NCBI RefSeq assembly: GCF_023499215.1
Contig: NZ_JAKHSK010000009.1
Location: 62,001-126,000 of the forward strand
From: Zunongwangia pacifica
Lineage (GTDB): Bacteria > Bacteroidota > Bacteroidia > Flavobacteriales > Flavobacteriaceae
Length of the DNA: 64,000 bases
Reading direction: 5' to 3'
This document shows, piece by piece, positions 34,981 to 43,235 of this stretch. The notes beneath the pieces are model-generated. The model worked only from the letters and a program-made list of their open reading frames with translations, was not told where the DNA came from and did not search any database. The position numbers were made by a program, and so were the translations under genes. Numbering within the stretch: the first letter of the stretch is position 1; the number at the start of each line of letters is the position of its first letter.

Positions 34981-36981
34981 TTATCCGTCCTGTACCAAAT
35001 GCTGCAAGTTCGGGTCATTCTTGATACGCTCCATTTCGCTAACAACAATATTCAGGATGTCTTTTTTTATCTGTTTGTAATTGCTTTCAATTTCCTGCTT
35101 CATTTTATCCTCGCCCTGCTCATTTACAAAAGATAAGATTTGGGGTATCTTTTGGTAGGCTTTGGTTTCGGCGGCTACCTTTTCATTATCTACCACGATT
35201 TCGGCGTGAAATATCTTTTGCTCGATACGTTCATCAAAGTTATCCGATACAGAACCGACAAACATACCCTGTGTAAGCGTTGAAATTTTGGAAGCCGGAA
35301 TAAGGCTGTCTAACTGTGTGGAAATAGAGGTGGATTTATCATTGCGGTTAATGGTCATACTCTGACGTTTCTGTAATACTTTACCGAAACGCTCCGAAAG
35401 ACTTTTTGCCGTTTCTCCAACCACCTGACCACTGAATATATTACCTACCGTATTCTGTATTACCTTGCTTTCCTTGTCGCCGTAATCCCTCGTTAATTGC
35501 GAAAAATCCTGGAAGCCCAAACATACTGCCACCTTATTACTTCTCGCAGTTGCAATAAGATTATCCAGTCCTCTGAAGTAAATCGTGGGTAACTCATCTA
35601 TGATAACCGAACTCTTTAATTGTCCTTTTTTGTTGATGAGCTTGACAATTCGGGAATTGTACAACCCTAATGCTGCTGAATAAATATTTTGGCGGTCGGG
35701 ATTGTTACCCACGCACAAAATCTTCGGCTCGTTCGGGTTATTGATGTCGAGTGTAAAATCATCCCCGGTCATTACCCAGTACAACTGCGGGCTAATCATT
35801 CTTGACAAAGGTATTTTTGCCGATGCTATCTGCCCTTGTAACTGGTCTTGTGCGCCACCTTGCCACGCATCCATAAAGGGCGACAAATAGTTTTCCAAAT
35901 CGGGGTATGAGGTTAAAATCGTGAATACGTCCGAATACTTTTTGTTCAGCAATTCAATGGCGTGTGGGAACGTACAATACTTGCCATCCTCATAGATTTT
36001 CAGATACCAAATAATAGCAGCTAAAAGAATAATTGGGCTTTCCACGAAAAAATCGCCTTGCTTCTGTATCCACGACCTGTTGAGGTTTAGCATTATGGTA
36101 TAAGCCGCTTCGTAAGCATCAGAAATGTCGGTCATAAAATCGGGATTGAGTGGATTACAACGGTGGCTCTTGCGTGGGTCGTCGAAATTTATCACGTAAA
36201 ATTTCGGCTGTACCTTGTATTTATCCCGGTGCTTTAGTAAATGATTGTAGGCGATAGTCGAAAGGTCGTCAAACTTGAAATCGTAGATGTACATACTAAA
36301 GCCTTTTTCTATCTGCTGCTTGATGTAGTTGTTTACGATGGCATAAGATTTACCGGAACCCGGAGTACCCAACACGATTGATGCCCTGAAAGGATTTACA
36401 ATGTTTATCCAACCGTTGTTCCATTTGCCTTTGTAGTAAAATTTGGTGGGCAGGTTGACGGAATACTCGTTTTCCATCAGCTTGGTTTCCTGTTGAAAGC
36501 TCTCGTTTTCGTTATTGAAAACATCGTCCATTAGGTTGGTACGGAGCAATCGGCTCATCCATACGCCTGCCATCAGCAAGGCGATATAACCTAACGAGAT
36601 AGTAAGAATATACAGAAATGTGCTTGTTGCGGGGGATAGCTTTAGCAATGGTGTGTTCAGGAAGAACAGCGCAAAGCCAATGCCCAACGCCACATAAATT
36701 TTAGACCAGGTTATCTTCTCATTCTTTACACCCTTTGTCCCTAAGCAACTCAAAGCCAGTAAAACCAAAGCGAATGCTTTTGTATAAAGGGTATGTGAAA
36801 ACAAGCCCGCCGTACGGTCGAAATTGCCTAACATCTTGTTGATTACTTCCAACGTCCAGCCACGTTCTAAAAAGAAACCGTAGCAGAACCAATAAAGGTG
36901 CATCAGCACCAAAAGAATACTGACTGCCCGCATAAAAGCCATTATTTTGGCAAGCCCTCTTAAATCGTCTTCTCCCTGCAT
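34981..36981 (-). CDS. mobC: Type IV coupling protein (VirD4/TraG-like, MobC)
   Basis: The ATPase that brings the relaxase-DNA complex to the mating channel. Of 666 residues the first 160 hold four to five TM helices. The cytoplasmic ATPase then shows VLGTPGSGKSYAIVNN (Walker A, near residue 208), SSVIIDELPTIYFRGLDNLIATARSNKVAVCLGFQD (Walker B with the typical coupling-protein context, near 465) and a Gln/Glu-rich tail. Its expected operon partners mobB and mobA are separated from it here by a cargo cassette (37207-39211). A phased GCC array lies just upstream. Confidence 0.9.
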   Translation of the reverse strand: MQGEDDLRGLAKIMAFMRAVSILLVLMHLYWFCYGFFLERGWTLEVINKMLGNFDRTAGLFSHTLYTKAFALVLLALSCLGTKGVKNEKITWSKIYVALGIGFALFFLNTPLLKLSPATSTFLYILTISLGYIALLMAGVWMSRLLRTNLMDDVFNNENESFQQETKLMENEYSVNLPTKFYYKGKWNNGWINIVNPFRASIVLGTPGSGKSYAIVNNYIKQQIEKGFSMYIYDFKFDDLSTIAYNHLLKHRDKYKVQPKFYVINFDDPRKSHRCNPLNPDFMTDISDAYEAAYTIMLNLNRSWIQKQGDFFVESPIILLAAIIWYLKIYEDGKYCTFPHAIELLNKKYSDVFTILTSYPDLENYLSPFMDAWQGGAQDQLQGQIASAKIPLSRMISPQLYWVMTGDDFTLDINNPNEPKILCVGNNPDRQNIYSAALGLYNSRIVKLINKKGQLKSSVIIDELPTIYFRGLDNLIATARSNKVAVCLGFQDFSQLTRDYGDKESKVIQNTVGNIFSGQVVGETAKSLSERFGKVLQKRQSMTINRNDKSTSISTQLDSLIPASKISTLTQGMFVGSVSDNFDERIEQKIFHAEIVVDNEKVAAETKAYQKIPQILSFVNEQGEDKMKQEIESNYKQIKKDILNIVVSEMERIKNDPNLQHLVQDG

Positions 36982-37043
36982 TATTTTAAGTTTTAATGTT
37001 CGGGCGTGAATTTAAAGGCTGTTGCTGTCGGCTCTTAAAATAT

Positions 37044-37077
37044 GGCAGTAAGTGGCGTTGTGTGGCAGTATTTGGCA
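37044..37077 (-). promoter_or_regulatory. 10-bp-phased GCC array, copy 4 (reverse)
   Basis: GGCA, GGCG, GGCA and GGCA at 37044, 37054, 37064 and 37074, exactly 10 bp apart. These are TGCC/CGCC on the minus strand, 63 bp upstream of the mobC start and in the same orientation as that gene. Confidence 0.65.
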
Positions 37078-37093
37078 GATTAGTATAAAATGA

Positions 37094-37118
37094 AAAAGGT
37101 AGCAAATCGCTACCTTTT
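37094..37118. terminator. Hairpin between cargo cassette and mobC
   Basis: Perfect 10-bp stem AAAAGGTAGC/GCTACCTTTT with a 5-nt loop, downstream of the minus-strand cargo genes. Confidence 0.8.
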
Positions 37119-37206
37119 CAACCTTATTGTAAAATTGATTTTGTCCTTATTCTTTCTCAAAAGTAACGGCTTCGTCCATCTCGCCCCTTGTGAGGCTCAA
37201 TTTAAT

Positions 37207-37740
37207 TTACAAAATCCTCTCTTCTAATTTTAATTTCATCATTATATCGGTTTGTTCATCATCGCCTAATTTGAAAATATGCTTGTCAAATTCAACAAAA
37301 CCATTTTTCTTATAAAAGCTGATTGCCCGAGGATTTTCTTCCCAAACACCTAACCAAACGTAGTGTGCATTTTTCTGTTTGGCAATTTCAATAGCTTTTT
37401 CATAAAGCACTTGTCCGACTTTTTTACCGTGAAATTCCTTTAAAACATAAATGCGTTCAATTTCAAGTGCTGTGTCGTCTTGCAATTCTGTTTGCGATTG
37501 CCCGAAATTGATTTTCAAATAACCAACTAATTCGTTTTCAGATAAGGCAAAATAAAACTCGGAACTTTCATTGTTCAATTCTTCTATTAGCTTTTCATTG
37601 GAAAATCCCTCCTCTAAATATGTTGTCATATTCTCTTCTGTATTACTCGAAGAAAATGTTTCTGAAAATGTTTGTCTGCCTATCTGTTGCAGTTGTTCAA
37701 TATCGTTTAATGTTACTTTTCTTATTTCCATTGGTTCCAT
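37207..37740 (-). CDS. GNAT-family N-acetyltransferase
   Basis: A 177-residue acetyl-CoA-dependent transferase. The GNAT core shows IRKVTLNDIEQLQQIGRQTFSETF at the start, LEIERIYVLKEFHGKKVGQVLYEKAIEIAKQ (motif A, acetyl-CoA binding, near residue 100) and WLGVWEENPRAISFYKKNGF (motif B). That pattern is close to the spermidine/amine acetyltransferase group. It is the last gene of a small minus-strand cargo cassette and directly abuts the second GNAT gene upstream. Substrate unknown: an antibiotic, a toxin or a polyamine are possible. Confidence 0.85.
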   Translation of the reverse strand: MEPMEIRKVTLNDIEQLQQIGRQTFSETFSSSNTEENMTTYLEEGFSNEKLIEELNNESSEFYFALSENELVGYLKINFGQSQTELQDDTALEIERIYVLKEFHGKKVGQVLYEKAIEIAKQKNAHYVWLGVWEENPRAISFYKKNGFVEFDKHIFKLGDDEQTDIMMKLKLEERIL

Positions 37741-38199
37741 CTATTTTAAATTCCATTCGTAGTTAAGCCATTCGGTATTTTCTCTTGCTCCTAATCGTTC
37801 ATAAAATTTCACTCCTACTTTATTCCACGGTGCAACCGTCCATTTTATTTGACTGCAATTATTTTGTTCTGCTTCAGTTTTTAACGCATTCATTAGTTGT
37901 TCGCCAATTTTCTGACCACGATAATTTTCGTCCACATAGAGCTCTTTCATATAAATAGCAGGACGGTTTTGGGCTGTATAAGGAAGAAAATAATAAACCA
38001 ACATTCCTGCGATTTTATCATTATCTTCTGCCACAAGGCAATAAAAATCGGGTGGGTTTTTCTTAAATCCGCTGTTTCTGACAATTTCGGGTGTAATGGC
38101 AAAACTGTCAATGTATTTTTCAAAAACAGCCAATTCTTTCATTAAATGCCAAACTTTCTCGCTGTCCTTTTCTTCGGCTTTTCTTATTGTTATATTCAT
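37741..38199 (-). CDS. GNAT-family N-acetyltransferase
   Basis: The 152 residues have the GNAT fold: ITIRKAEEKDSEKVWHLMKELAVFEKY, YMKELYVDENYRGQKIGEQLMNALKTEAEQ (motif A) and WTVAPWNKVGVKFYERLGA. The start resembles diamine and thialysine acetyltransferases (ELAVFEKY). It is the first of two adjacent GNAT genes in the cargo cassette, with no gap to the next. The substrate cannot be read from the sequence; small amines or an amine-containing drug are plausible. Confidence 0.85.
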   Translation of the reverse strand: MNITIRKAEEKDSEKVWHLMKELAVFEKYIDSFAITPEIVRNSGFKKNPPDFYCLVAEDNDKIAGMLVYYFLPYTAQNRPAIYMKELYVDENYRGQKIGEQLMNALKTEAEQNNCSQIKWTVAPWNKVGVKFYERLGARENTEWLNYEWNLK

Positions 38200-38215
38200 T
38201 TTTTTAAAACATTAT

Positions 38216-38545
38216 TTAATGAGCTGATACGGCTTTCAGCCCGACAATCGAGCCTATTAAAGTGATAAGAAAAAGTATTCGCAGAAATGTTGCAGGCTCT
38301 TTAAATACAAGAATACCGACTAAAACTGTTCCGACTGCTCCGATACCTGTCCATACGGCATAAGCCGTTCCGATGGGCAAAGTTTGGGTTGCTTTAATCA
38401 AAAGTCCCATACTCATAGTAAGGGTAACGAGAAAACCTGCATACCACAAATACATTTCATTTCCTGTTGTTTCTTTTGCTTTTCCCAAACAGAATGCAAA
38501 AGCCACTTCAAACAACCCTGCTACAACTAAAATTATCCAATTCAT
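38216..38545 (-). CDS. Small multidrug resistance (SMR) family transporter
   Basis: A 109-residue inner-membrane protein with four TM helices, the usual SMR size. The essential membrane Glu is in LFEVAFAFCLGKA near residue 13. The signature GTAYAVWTGIGAVGTVLVG follows near residue 58. The helix-1 pattern FEVAFAFCLGKA is more like the SugE/Gdx (guanidinium) subgroup than EmrE, so guanidinium or quaternary ammonium export is likely. It is in the cargo cassette, between the GNAT genes and the Crp-like regulator. Confidence 0.85.
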   Translation of the reverse strand: MNWIILVVAGLFEVAFAFCLGKAKETTGNEMYLWYAGFLVTLTMSMGLLIKATQTLPIGTAYAVWTGIGAVGTVLVGILVFKEPATFLRILFLITLIGSIVGLKAVSAH

Positions 38546-38620
38546 TTCCTTTGTTCTTTATCTGCAAAGGTCGGAAACGGAATTGAGGTGAAATTTTACA
38601 AATGATAAAAAATGAGCCGT

Positions 38621-39184
38621 TCACTTTATTTCTGCCCTAATTCTGCTCAAACTGACTTGTGTTATACCTAAATAAGAAGCAATGTGTCCTAATTGCACTC
38701 GCTGGACTATATCGGGACTGTTTTTCAAAAGTTCCTTATATCGTTCGGTAGCTGTTCGGACTTGTCGAGAAATAAGCCTTTCTTCTGTTTTTATAAGTTC
38801 TTTTTCGGCAAATCTTCGCCCCCAATTTGCAATATGTATATCATTCTCAAAAAGTCTTTGTAAGACTGTTGTTTTCAGTTTATATAATTCGCAATCTTCC
38901 AACAACTCTACATTTTCATATCCTTTCTGATTGGCTATATAGCTTTTCATTGAAATAATAGTATCGCCCTCTTTGCCAAACCAAAAAGTGATTTCATCAT
39001 TATCTTTATATGAATATGCTCTTGCTACACCTTTCTTTATAAAGTAGATGTTCTTTTCAATTTTATCAGCTCTCAAAAGAATATGCCCTTTTTTATATTT
39101 AACCTCTGTAATTGATTTCTTGAGCAATTCTTTTGAAGTATCTGGAAGCGGATATATATTCTCAAGTAAAAGGTCTATGTTCAT
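38621..39184 (-). CDS. Crp/Fnr-family regulator
   Basis: The 187 residues start at the ATG at 39182-39184; the longer frame begins inside the -7 element. The cNMP-binding barrel spans about 1-115 (KGHILLRADKIEKNIYFIKKGVARAYSYKDNDEITFWFGKEGDTI). The C-terminal winged HTH reads LGHIASYLGITQVSLSRIRAEI. No Fnr-type Cys cluster is seen. The family often controls adjacent detoxification or transport genes in Bacteroidota, so the SMR/GNAT genes are likely targets. A perfect -7 TAATTTTG lies upstream. Confidence 0.85.
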   Translation of the reverse strand: MNIDLLLENIYPLPDTSKELLKKSITEVKYKKGHILLRADKIEKNIYFIKKGVARAYSYKDNDEITFWFGKEGDTIISMKSYIANQKGYENVELLEDCELYKLKTTVLQRLFENDIHIANWGRRFAEKELIKTEERLISRQVRTATERYKELLKNSPDIVQRVQLGHIASYLGITQVSLSRIRAEIK

Positions 39185-39208
39185 TAATCCAATGCTGATT
39201 TGTTGTAA

Positions 39209-39216
39209 CAAAATTA
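39209..39216 (-). promoter_or_regulatory. -7 element of the Crp-like gene
   Basis: TAATTTTG on the minus strand, a perfect TAnnTTTG. A TTGTT...AACAA inverted repeat sits just downstream. Confidence 0.55.
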
Positions 39217-39310
39217 CAAAATAAAAAAATGAGCTTCGTTATATGTGGTGTGAAGACTGAAGCTGTACAACCTTAAAAATGAAACATATATTTCAATCAA
39301 TAGATATTTT

Positions 39311-40594
39311 TTACAACCTACTACCTTTCTTCTTTTTCTTCTTCATTTTATTGGCAAAATCCTGTTCCTCGTAATCTTCGCCCTGGGCTTCGGGCAATAA
39401 GCCTCCCAGTGCTTCAATCAAACCATCTTCGTGTTTACCAGTAGTTAAGAAGTCGAACAAATGGTGTGGTTCTTCCGCAGGAAGATCCGCATCATTTGAT
39501 GTAGATATTTTCGGTTGTAATTCAACTGGCTCTTTAATCTCCGGTTTGATATTATTGTTCCAATAATCATTAAAGGCATTGGCAGAAAGTTCCTTGCTCA
39601 AACGTGAACCGTTCCAAACCGCTTTAGAATTGTGGTCTATAAATGTCATTCCGTAAATACGCCCTGTATCATTCCTCCGCACCACTACGTTAATTCCCTG
39701 CTCGGCTAATTGCTTCTTAAAGCCCATTTCATCAGTTGTTGATTTCAAGGCAATGGTAACGGCTGATTGTAAGGTCTGCTTGGTTGGACTATCTTTTAAA
39801 TCCGTTTTGCATTTCGCAAAATACAGTTCCAAAGCCGGAAGCCCTGCATCTTTACCAAACAAAGAAGCCTTGAACGGATGCCCGGCTCTTTCGCCTTTCT
39901 CGTTTAAAGGAATGTATAATAAACCCTGCCGTAGCTGCCCCTGCAATTCGCCCTCTACTTTTTCGGTGGTAATATTGAACAGGGAAAGCAAGGCATTGTA
40001 TTCGCCCAAAGTCTGAAACTTATAGTAATTTGGTAAGTGGCGAACTACTGAAGCGATTTGACTTTTCACATCTCCAGCTTTGTAGTTTACCGGGCGGAAA
40101 ACCTTGTCGTTCTGCCGATGCTCCTTATCAGTTGCGGGTATCAATCCGTGTTTTCTTTCCAACTCACGGCACACATTCATAGACCGCATTTTCTCGAACT
40201 TGTCCGAAATCTTTTTACCCTCTTCGTCCACGCAAACCGATACAATGTGTATATGGCTGCGGTCAATATCCGTGTGTTTGAACACCACAAAAGGCTGTTC
40301 TCCGTAACCCATTTCCCGCATATACTGTTCTGCCATCTCCCTAAACTTATCATCGCTTACTTTATCATTCGGGTCAGGATTGAGCGAAATATGCAACGTA
40401 TGTTTTTCGGTATTGCGGTTGGCTATCAGGTAAGGCGCAAAAGACTGGGCTAATTGTGCAACGGAATAATGCCCGTTAGCGGTTTCAATCATCTTATTGG
40501 CAAACAAAATCTGTCCGTTTTCATTCTCCACTTTGAGCTGATTGTACGCCAATGCTCCGTATAAATTTCCGCTTCTACCGATTTTCGCTATCAT
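39311..40594 (-). CDS. mobB: Relaxase / mobilization nuclease (MobB)
   Basis: Nicks the transfer origin and pilots the DNA strand. In 427 residues the catalytic HUH region is HTLHISLNP near 63 and FKHTDIDRSHIHIVSV near 105, giving the three metal-binding His. A Tyr near the N-terminus (NLYGALAYNQLKVENENG) is a likely nucleophile. The C-terminus is basic (MKKKKKKGSRL). It follows mobA by 2 bp. The expected mobC neighbour is displaced by cargo. The nick site should be in the repeat-rich region upstream of mobA (41038-41280). Confidence 0.9.
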   Translation of the reverse strand: MIAKIGRSGNLYGALAYNQLKVENENGQILFANKMIETANGHYSVAQLAQSFAPYLIANRNTEKHTLHISLNPDPNDKVSDDKFREMAEQYMREMGYGEQPFVVFKHTDIDRSHIHIVSVCVDEEGKKISDKFEKMRSMNVCRELERKHGLIPATDKEHRQNDKVFRPVNYKAGDVKSQIASVVRHLPNYYKFQTLGEYNALLSLFNITTEKVEGELQGQLRQGLLYIPLNEKGERAGHPFKASLFGKDAGLPALELYFAKCKTDLKDSPTKQTLQSAVTIALKSTTDEMGFKKQLAEQGINVVVRRNDTGRIYGMTFIDHNSKAVWNGSRLSKELSANAFNDYWNNNIKPEIKEPVELQPKISTSNDADLPAEEPHHLFDFLTTGKHEDGLIEALGGLLPEAQGEDYEEQDFANKMKKKKKKGSRL

Positions 40595-40596
40595 TT

Positions 40597-41037
40597 CTAA
40601 GGCTGTTTTTTCAGGTACTTTGCTTCAAATTCCTCGGTTAGCTGAATAATTTTTTGGCATAGCATCGCCATTTCAGCCGTCTGTTTTTCCAATTTGTAGA
40701 GGAACGCTGCCGCTTTTTTCTCGGAAAAATGCTTGTACAACAGCTTTACAATCTGGTTATAATTTACACCTATGGAACGGAACTGGCTGTGAAAAGAGGT
40801 TAGCCGCATATAAAAATCAACCGTTCCTTTGTCAATCTGAATGGTCTTTATGGTCTTGTCAAAGATGCAGGACGTTATGAAATGCGCCTTTACCTGCATA
40901 CCTGATTTATCAAACAGGGTAAGAAAACGGGCGTGTTCCTGCTCGTTAAAGGAAATCGTATAGCGGATGGTCGCCGGGTCTTCTTTTGGGCGGCGTCCGG
41001 TCTTTTTCAATTGCTTTTTGTTGTTATCGTTCATCAC
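40597..41037 (-). CDS. mobA: Mobilization accessory protein (MobA)
   Basis: A 146-residue basic protein. The N-terminal region KKTGRRPKEDPATIRYTISFNEQEHARFLTLFDKSGM fits the ribbon-helix-helix type of relaxosome accessory proteins. A helical region with INYNQIVKLL-like text (GVNYNQIVKLLYKHF) follows, which is typical of MobC/MobA-type nickase auxiliaries. It should bind the transfer origin and help the relaxase. It is the first gene of the mobA-mobB unit, directly facing the inverted-repeat region proposed as oriT. Confidence 0.85.
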   Translation of the reverse strand: MMNDNNKKQLKKTGRRPKEDPATIRYTISFNEQEHARFLTLFDKSGMQVKAHFITSCIFDKTIKTIQIDKGTVDFYMRLTSFHSQFRSIGVNYNQIVKLLYKHFSEKKAAAFLYKLEKQTAEMAMLCQKIIQLTEEFEAKYLKKQP

Positions 41038-41100
41038 TAATCCATTTTAAAATCCATACAAAACCCTGACTTCGGAAGGTGTTTTCTGCCCCCTGCAAAG

Positions 41101-41237
41101 GGCAAGTTGTTTTGAGCATCGGAAATCATTCCGAGATGCTCAAAACACAACTTGCCGTGTTCCGTTGAACACAAAAATCCGCCCTTCGGGACGGATTAAA
41201 TGTAACAGGGAAAACGGCTCGATGCCGTTCCCGTTAC
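41101..41237. other. oriT candidate: three large inverted repeats
   Basis: Stem 1 (41101-41155) pairs GGCAAGTTGT..TTTGAGCATC with its complement over about 20 bp plus an inner GGAA/TTCC. Stem 2 (41176-41197) pairs AATCCG/CGGATT. Stem 3 (41202-41237) pairs GTAAC-GGGAA-CGGC arms. Clustering next to mobA and the relaxase gene is typical of a transfer origin; the nick site was not identified. Confidence 0.5.
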
Positions 41238-41343
41238 CCTCCATTTTGTCAAAAGACTTTTGCATAAATCCGTTAATAATAATCATTGTACAAAGTAAAG
41301 CCCTACCTGTAAGAGTATTGCAATGCGATACCCGGACAAAGAC

Positions 41344-41367
41344 TGCCTTTGAGTGCCAAACACTGCC
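41344..41367. promoter_or_regulatory. 10-bp-phased GCC array, copy 5
   Basis: TGCC at 41344, 41354 and 41364, exactly 10 bp apart, in the 696-bp non-coding region between mobA and traA. Confidence 0.65.
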
Positions 41368-41484
41368 ACACCTCAATCAGCGGATAAATCAATCGCTTTA
41401 TTTGCCGTATAATTTTAGTGCAGGTAGTAAAAAATGTATTTCGACAAAGAAGAAAATCAGGTTTGCAAACAGGCAGTTTGGAAT

Positions 41485-41548
41485 AAAAGCATAAGGTTTT
41501 AAAAGCATAAAACAATAAAAGTGTAAAAGCATAAAAGCGGTAAAGCAA
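41485..41548. repeat. 8-bp tandem array (AAAAGCAT-like)
   Basis: From 41501 six octamers follow in strict tandem: AAAAGCAT, AAAACAAT, AAAAGTGT, AAAAGCAT, AAAAGCGG, TAAAGCAA. Another AAAAGCAT lies in register at 41485. The array is about 190 bp before a ParA gene. It may be a partition or operator site. Confidence 0.65.
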
Positions 41549-41733
41549 TTTACCTATTGTAAGGTTTGCCACTTGCTAAAGAATGTGCCTGACAAGGCAA
41601 AAATGAAAGCAAATACCTGTGCAGGAAAGTACGCAAAAGGGAATGCAGGAATATAGGAATGAGGTAATAATCAGATAAACCAATATTCAATCCTGCAAAA
41701 CAAATAAAGTGTGTAACAATAAATTTTTAAATA

Positions 41734-42501
41734 ATGGAAACAACAAAGAAAACTTTAAAAATCAGCTTCTCCACCCAAAAAGGCGGTGTGGGAAAATCTA
41801 CAATGACCACCTTGCTGGCAAGTGTGCTTCACTACCGTTTAGGTTTTAATGTGCTGGTGATGGACTGCGACTTTCCGCAACACAGCCTGACCAATATGCG
41901 TGAACGGGATAAGAGAACCATAATGCAGAACGACTACCATAAAAAGGCGGCAATGAAGCAGTTTCAAGCCATCAACAAAAAAGCGTACCCGATTATCAAA
42001 TGCAAGGCTGAAACAGCTCTGGAGAAAGCATCGGAATACAGAAGCCAGTCGGCGGTTGTGCCGGATGTTATTTTCTTCGACCTGCCGGGAACAGCCAATA
42101 CCAAAGGTGTACTGACAACCTTAAAAAAAATGGACTTCATCTTTTCGCCCATTACTGCCGACCGTTTGGTAGTGGAAAGTACATTGGGCTTTACCAAAGC
42201 CTTTCTCGGACTTCCCCAAACGGACGAGGGCAATCCCGAACAAGAGATGTGGCTGTTCTGGAACCAAGTGGATGGCAGGGAAAAAACAGGTTTGTATGAT
42301 GCGTATCAAAGTGTCATCAAAGAACTCAACCTGCCCATAATGGAAACAAGGATAATGGACAGCAAGCGTTTCCGAAAGGAAACAGACGACACAGGCAGTT
42401 ATGTATTCAGGTCAAGTTTGCTGCCTGCCGAACCACAGTTAATGAAAGCAACTAAAATGGATTTGTTTGTCGAGGAATTTTTAAAAATCACTCATCTATA
42501 A
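41734..42501 (+). CDS. traA: ParA-family ATPase (TraA)
   Basis: A 255-residue deviant-Walker ATPase. FSTQKGGVGKSTMTTLLA near residue 12 is the ParA/MinD Walker A, and DVIFFDLPGT near 110 is the Walker B/A' region. It is the first gene of the tra operon in Bacteroidetes elements and is followed by two DUF3408 proteins, which may be its DNA-binding partners. The 8-bp tandem array upstream could be the DNA site. It may help partition of the excised element or position the mating apparatus. Confidence 0.88.
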   Translation: METTKKTLKISFSTQKGGVGKSTMTTLLASVLHYRLGFNVLVMDCDFPQHSLTNMRERDKRTIMQNDYHKKAAMKQFQAINKKAYPIIKCKAETALEKASEYRSQSAVVPDVIFFDLPGTANTKGVLTTLKKMDFIFSPITADRLVVESTLGFTKAFLGLPQTDEGNPEQEMWLFWNQVDGREKTGLYDAYQSVIKELNLPIMETRIMDSKRFRKETDDTGSYVFRSSLLPAEPQLMKATKMDLFVEEFLKITHL

Positions 42502-42513
42502 AAATAGTAAAGT

Positions 42514-42918
42514 ATGGCTTCAGATAACAAAAACAACGATTTTGAAAAGCCCAATGTTGATGAGGAATACCTTATGAACGTCATAAGCGGCGATGAGCCT
42601 GTTGCTCCACCGACCATTAACAAAAAGCAGGATGTACCAAAGGAAAACAAGCCCAGGGAAAAAGCCCGTAACAGTTCATCAAAGAAAGCGGACTACGAGG
42701 AAACGTTTTTGGTCAATCGTTTTCCATCGGGGCGTAATGGCAAGGTCGTTTACATACGCCCTGAATACCACGAAAGATTGCTCCGCATCGTTCAACTGAC
42801 AAGGGAAGAAAGAACAACGCTCTACTCTTACATTGACAATATTCTTGAACATCATTTCAGGGAGTACGGGGACGATATTACCGATTATTTCAATGAACAT
42901 TTTAAACCCATTCTATAA
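42514..42918 (+). CDS. DUF3408 protein (TraB-like)
   Basis: The 134 residues have a disordered charged N-terminal half followed by a compact domain GRNGKVVYIRPEYHERLLRIVQLTREERTTLYSYIDNILEHHF. The beta strand plus two helices (KVVYIRPEYHERL) looks like a ribbon-helix-helix DNA-binding fold. That fits a partner for the ParA protein encoded 12 bp upstream. The next gene encodes a second protein with the same domain and overlaps the stop codon by one base. Role in partition or tra control is inferred. Confidence 0.75.
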   Translation: MASDNKNNDFEKPNVDEEYLMNVISGDEPVAPPTINKKQDVPKENKPREKARNSSSKKADYEETFLVNRFPSGRNGKVVYIRPEYHERLLRIVQLTREERTTLYSYIDNILEHHFREYGDDITDYFNEHFKPIL

Positions 42919-43223
42919 TGAAGAAAGATAAAAAGAACAGGAATACTGTTGCAGCCGGCAGCAACTCCGATACAGTTAGCAATACAGCTAAAACAACCTA
43001 TGAAAACGCATTTATGCAAATGAATAAAATGCAGAAAAGAGGCAATAAAAGCATATACCTAAGTCCTGAACATCACGAGCGTTTAACCCGCATAGTCCAG
43101 ATTATAGGCGATGATAAAATACCCTTGTTTGCCTATCTCAATAATATTCTTGAACATCATTTTAAAGTATTTGAAGATATGATTACAAAAGAGTTCAACG
43201 AAAAGTACAAAGGCTTGTTTTAA
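42918..43223 (+). CDS. DUF3408 protein (TraC-like)
   Basis: The 101 residues have the same domain as the gene before it: RGNKSIYLSPEHHERLTRIVQIIGDDKIPLFAYLNNILEHHF. It has a shorter basic N-terminus. The start codon overlaps the stop of the previous gene (ATG/TGA style), so the two are made together and may form a heterodimer. The ribbon-helix-helix-like segment IYLSPEHHERL supports DNA binding. It is part of the ParA-DUF3408-DUF3408 head of the tra operon. Confidence 0.75.
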   Translation: MKKDKKNRNTVAAGSNSDTVSNTAKTTYENAFMQMNKMQKRGNKSIYLSPEHHERLTRIVQIIGDDKIPLFAYLNNILEHHFKVFEDMITKEFNEKYKGLF

Positions 43224-43235
43224 AAAACCTACGTT

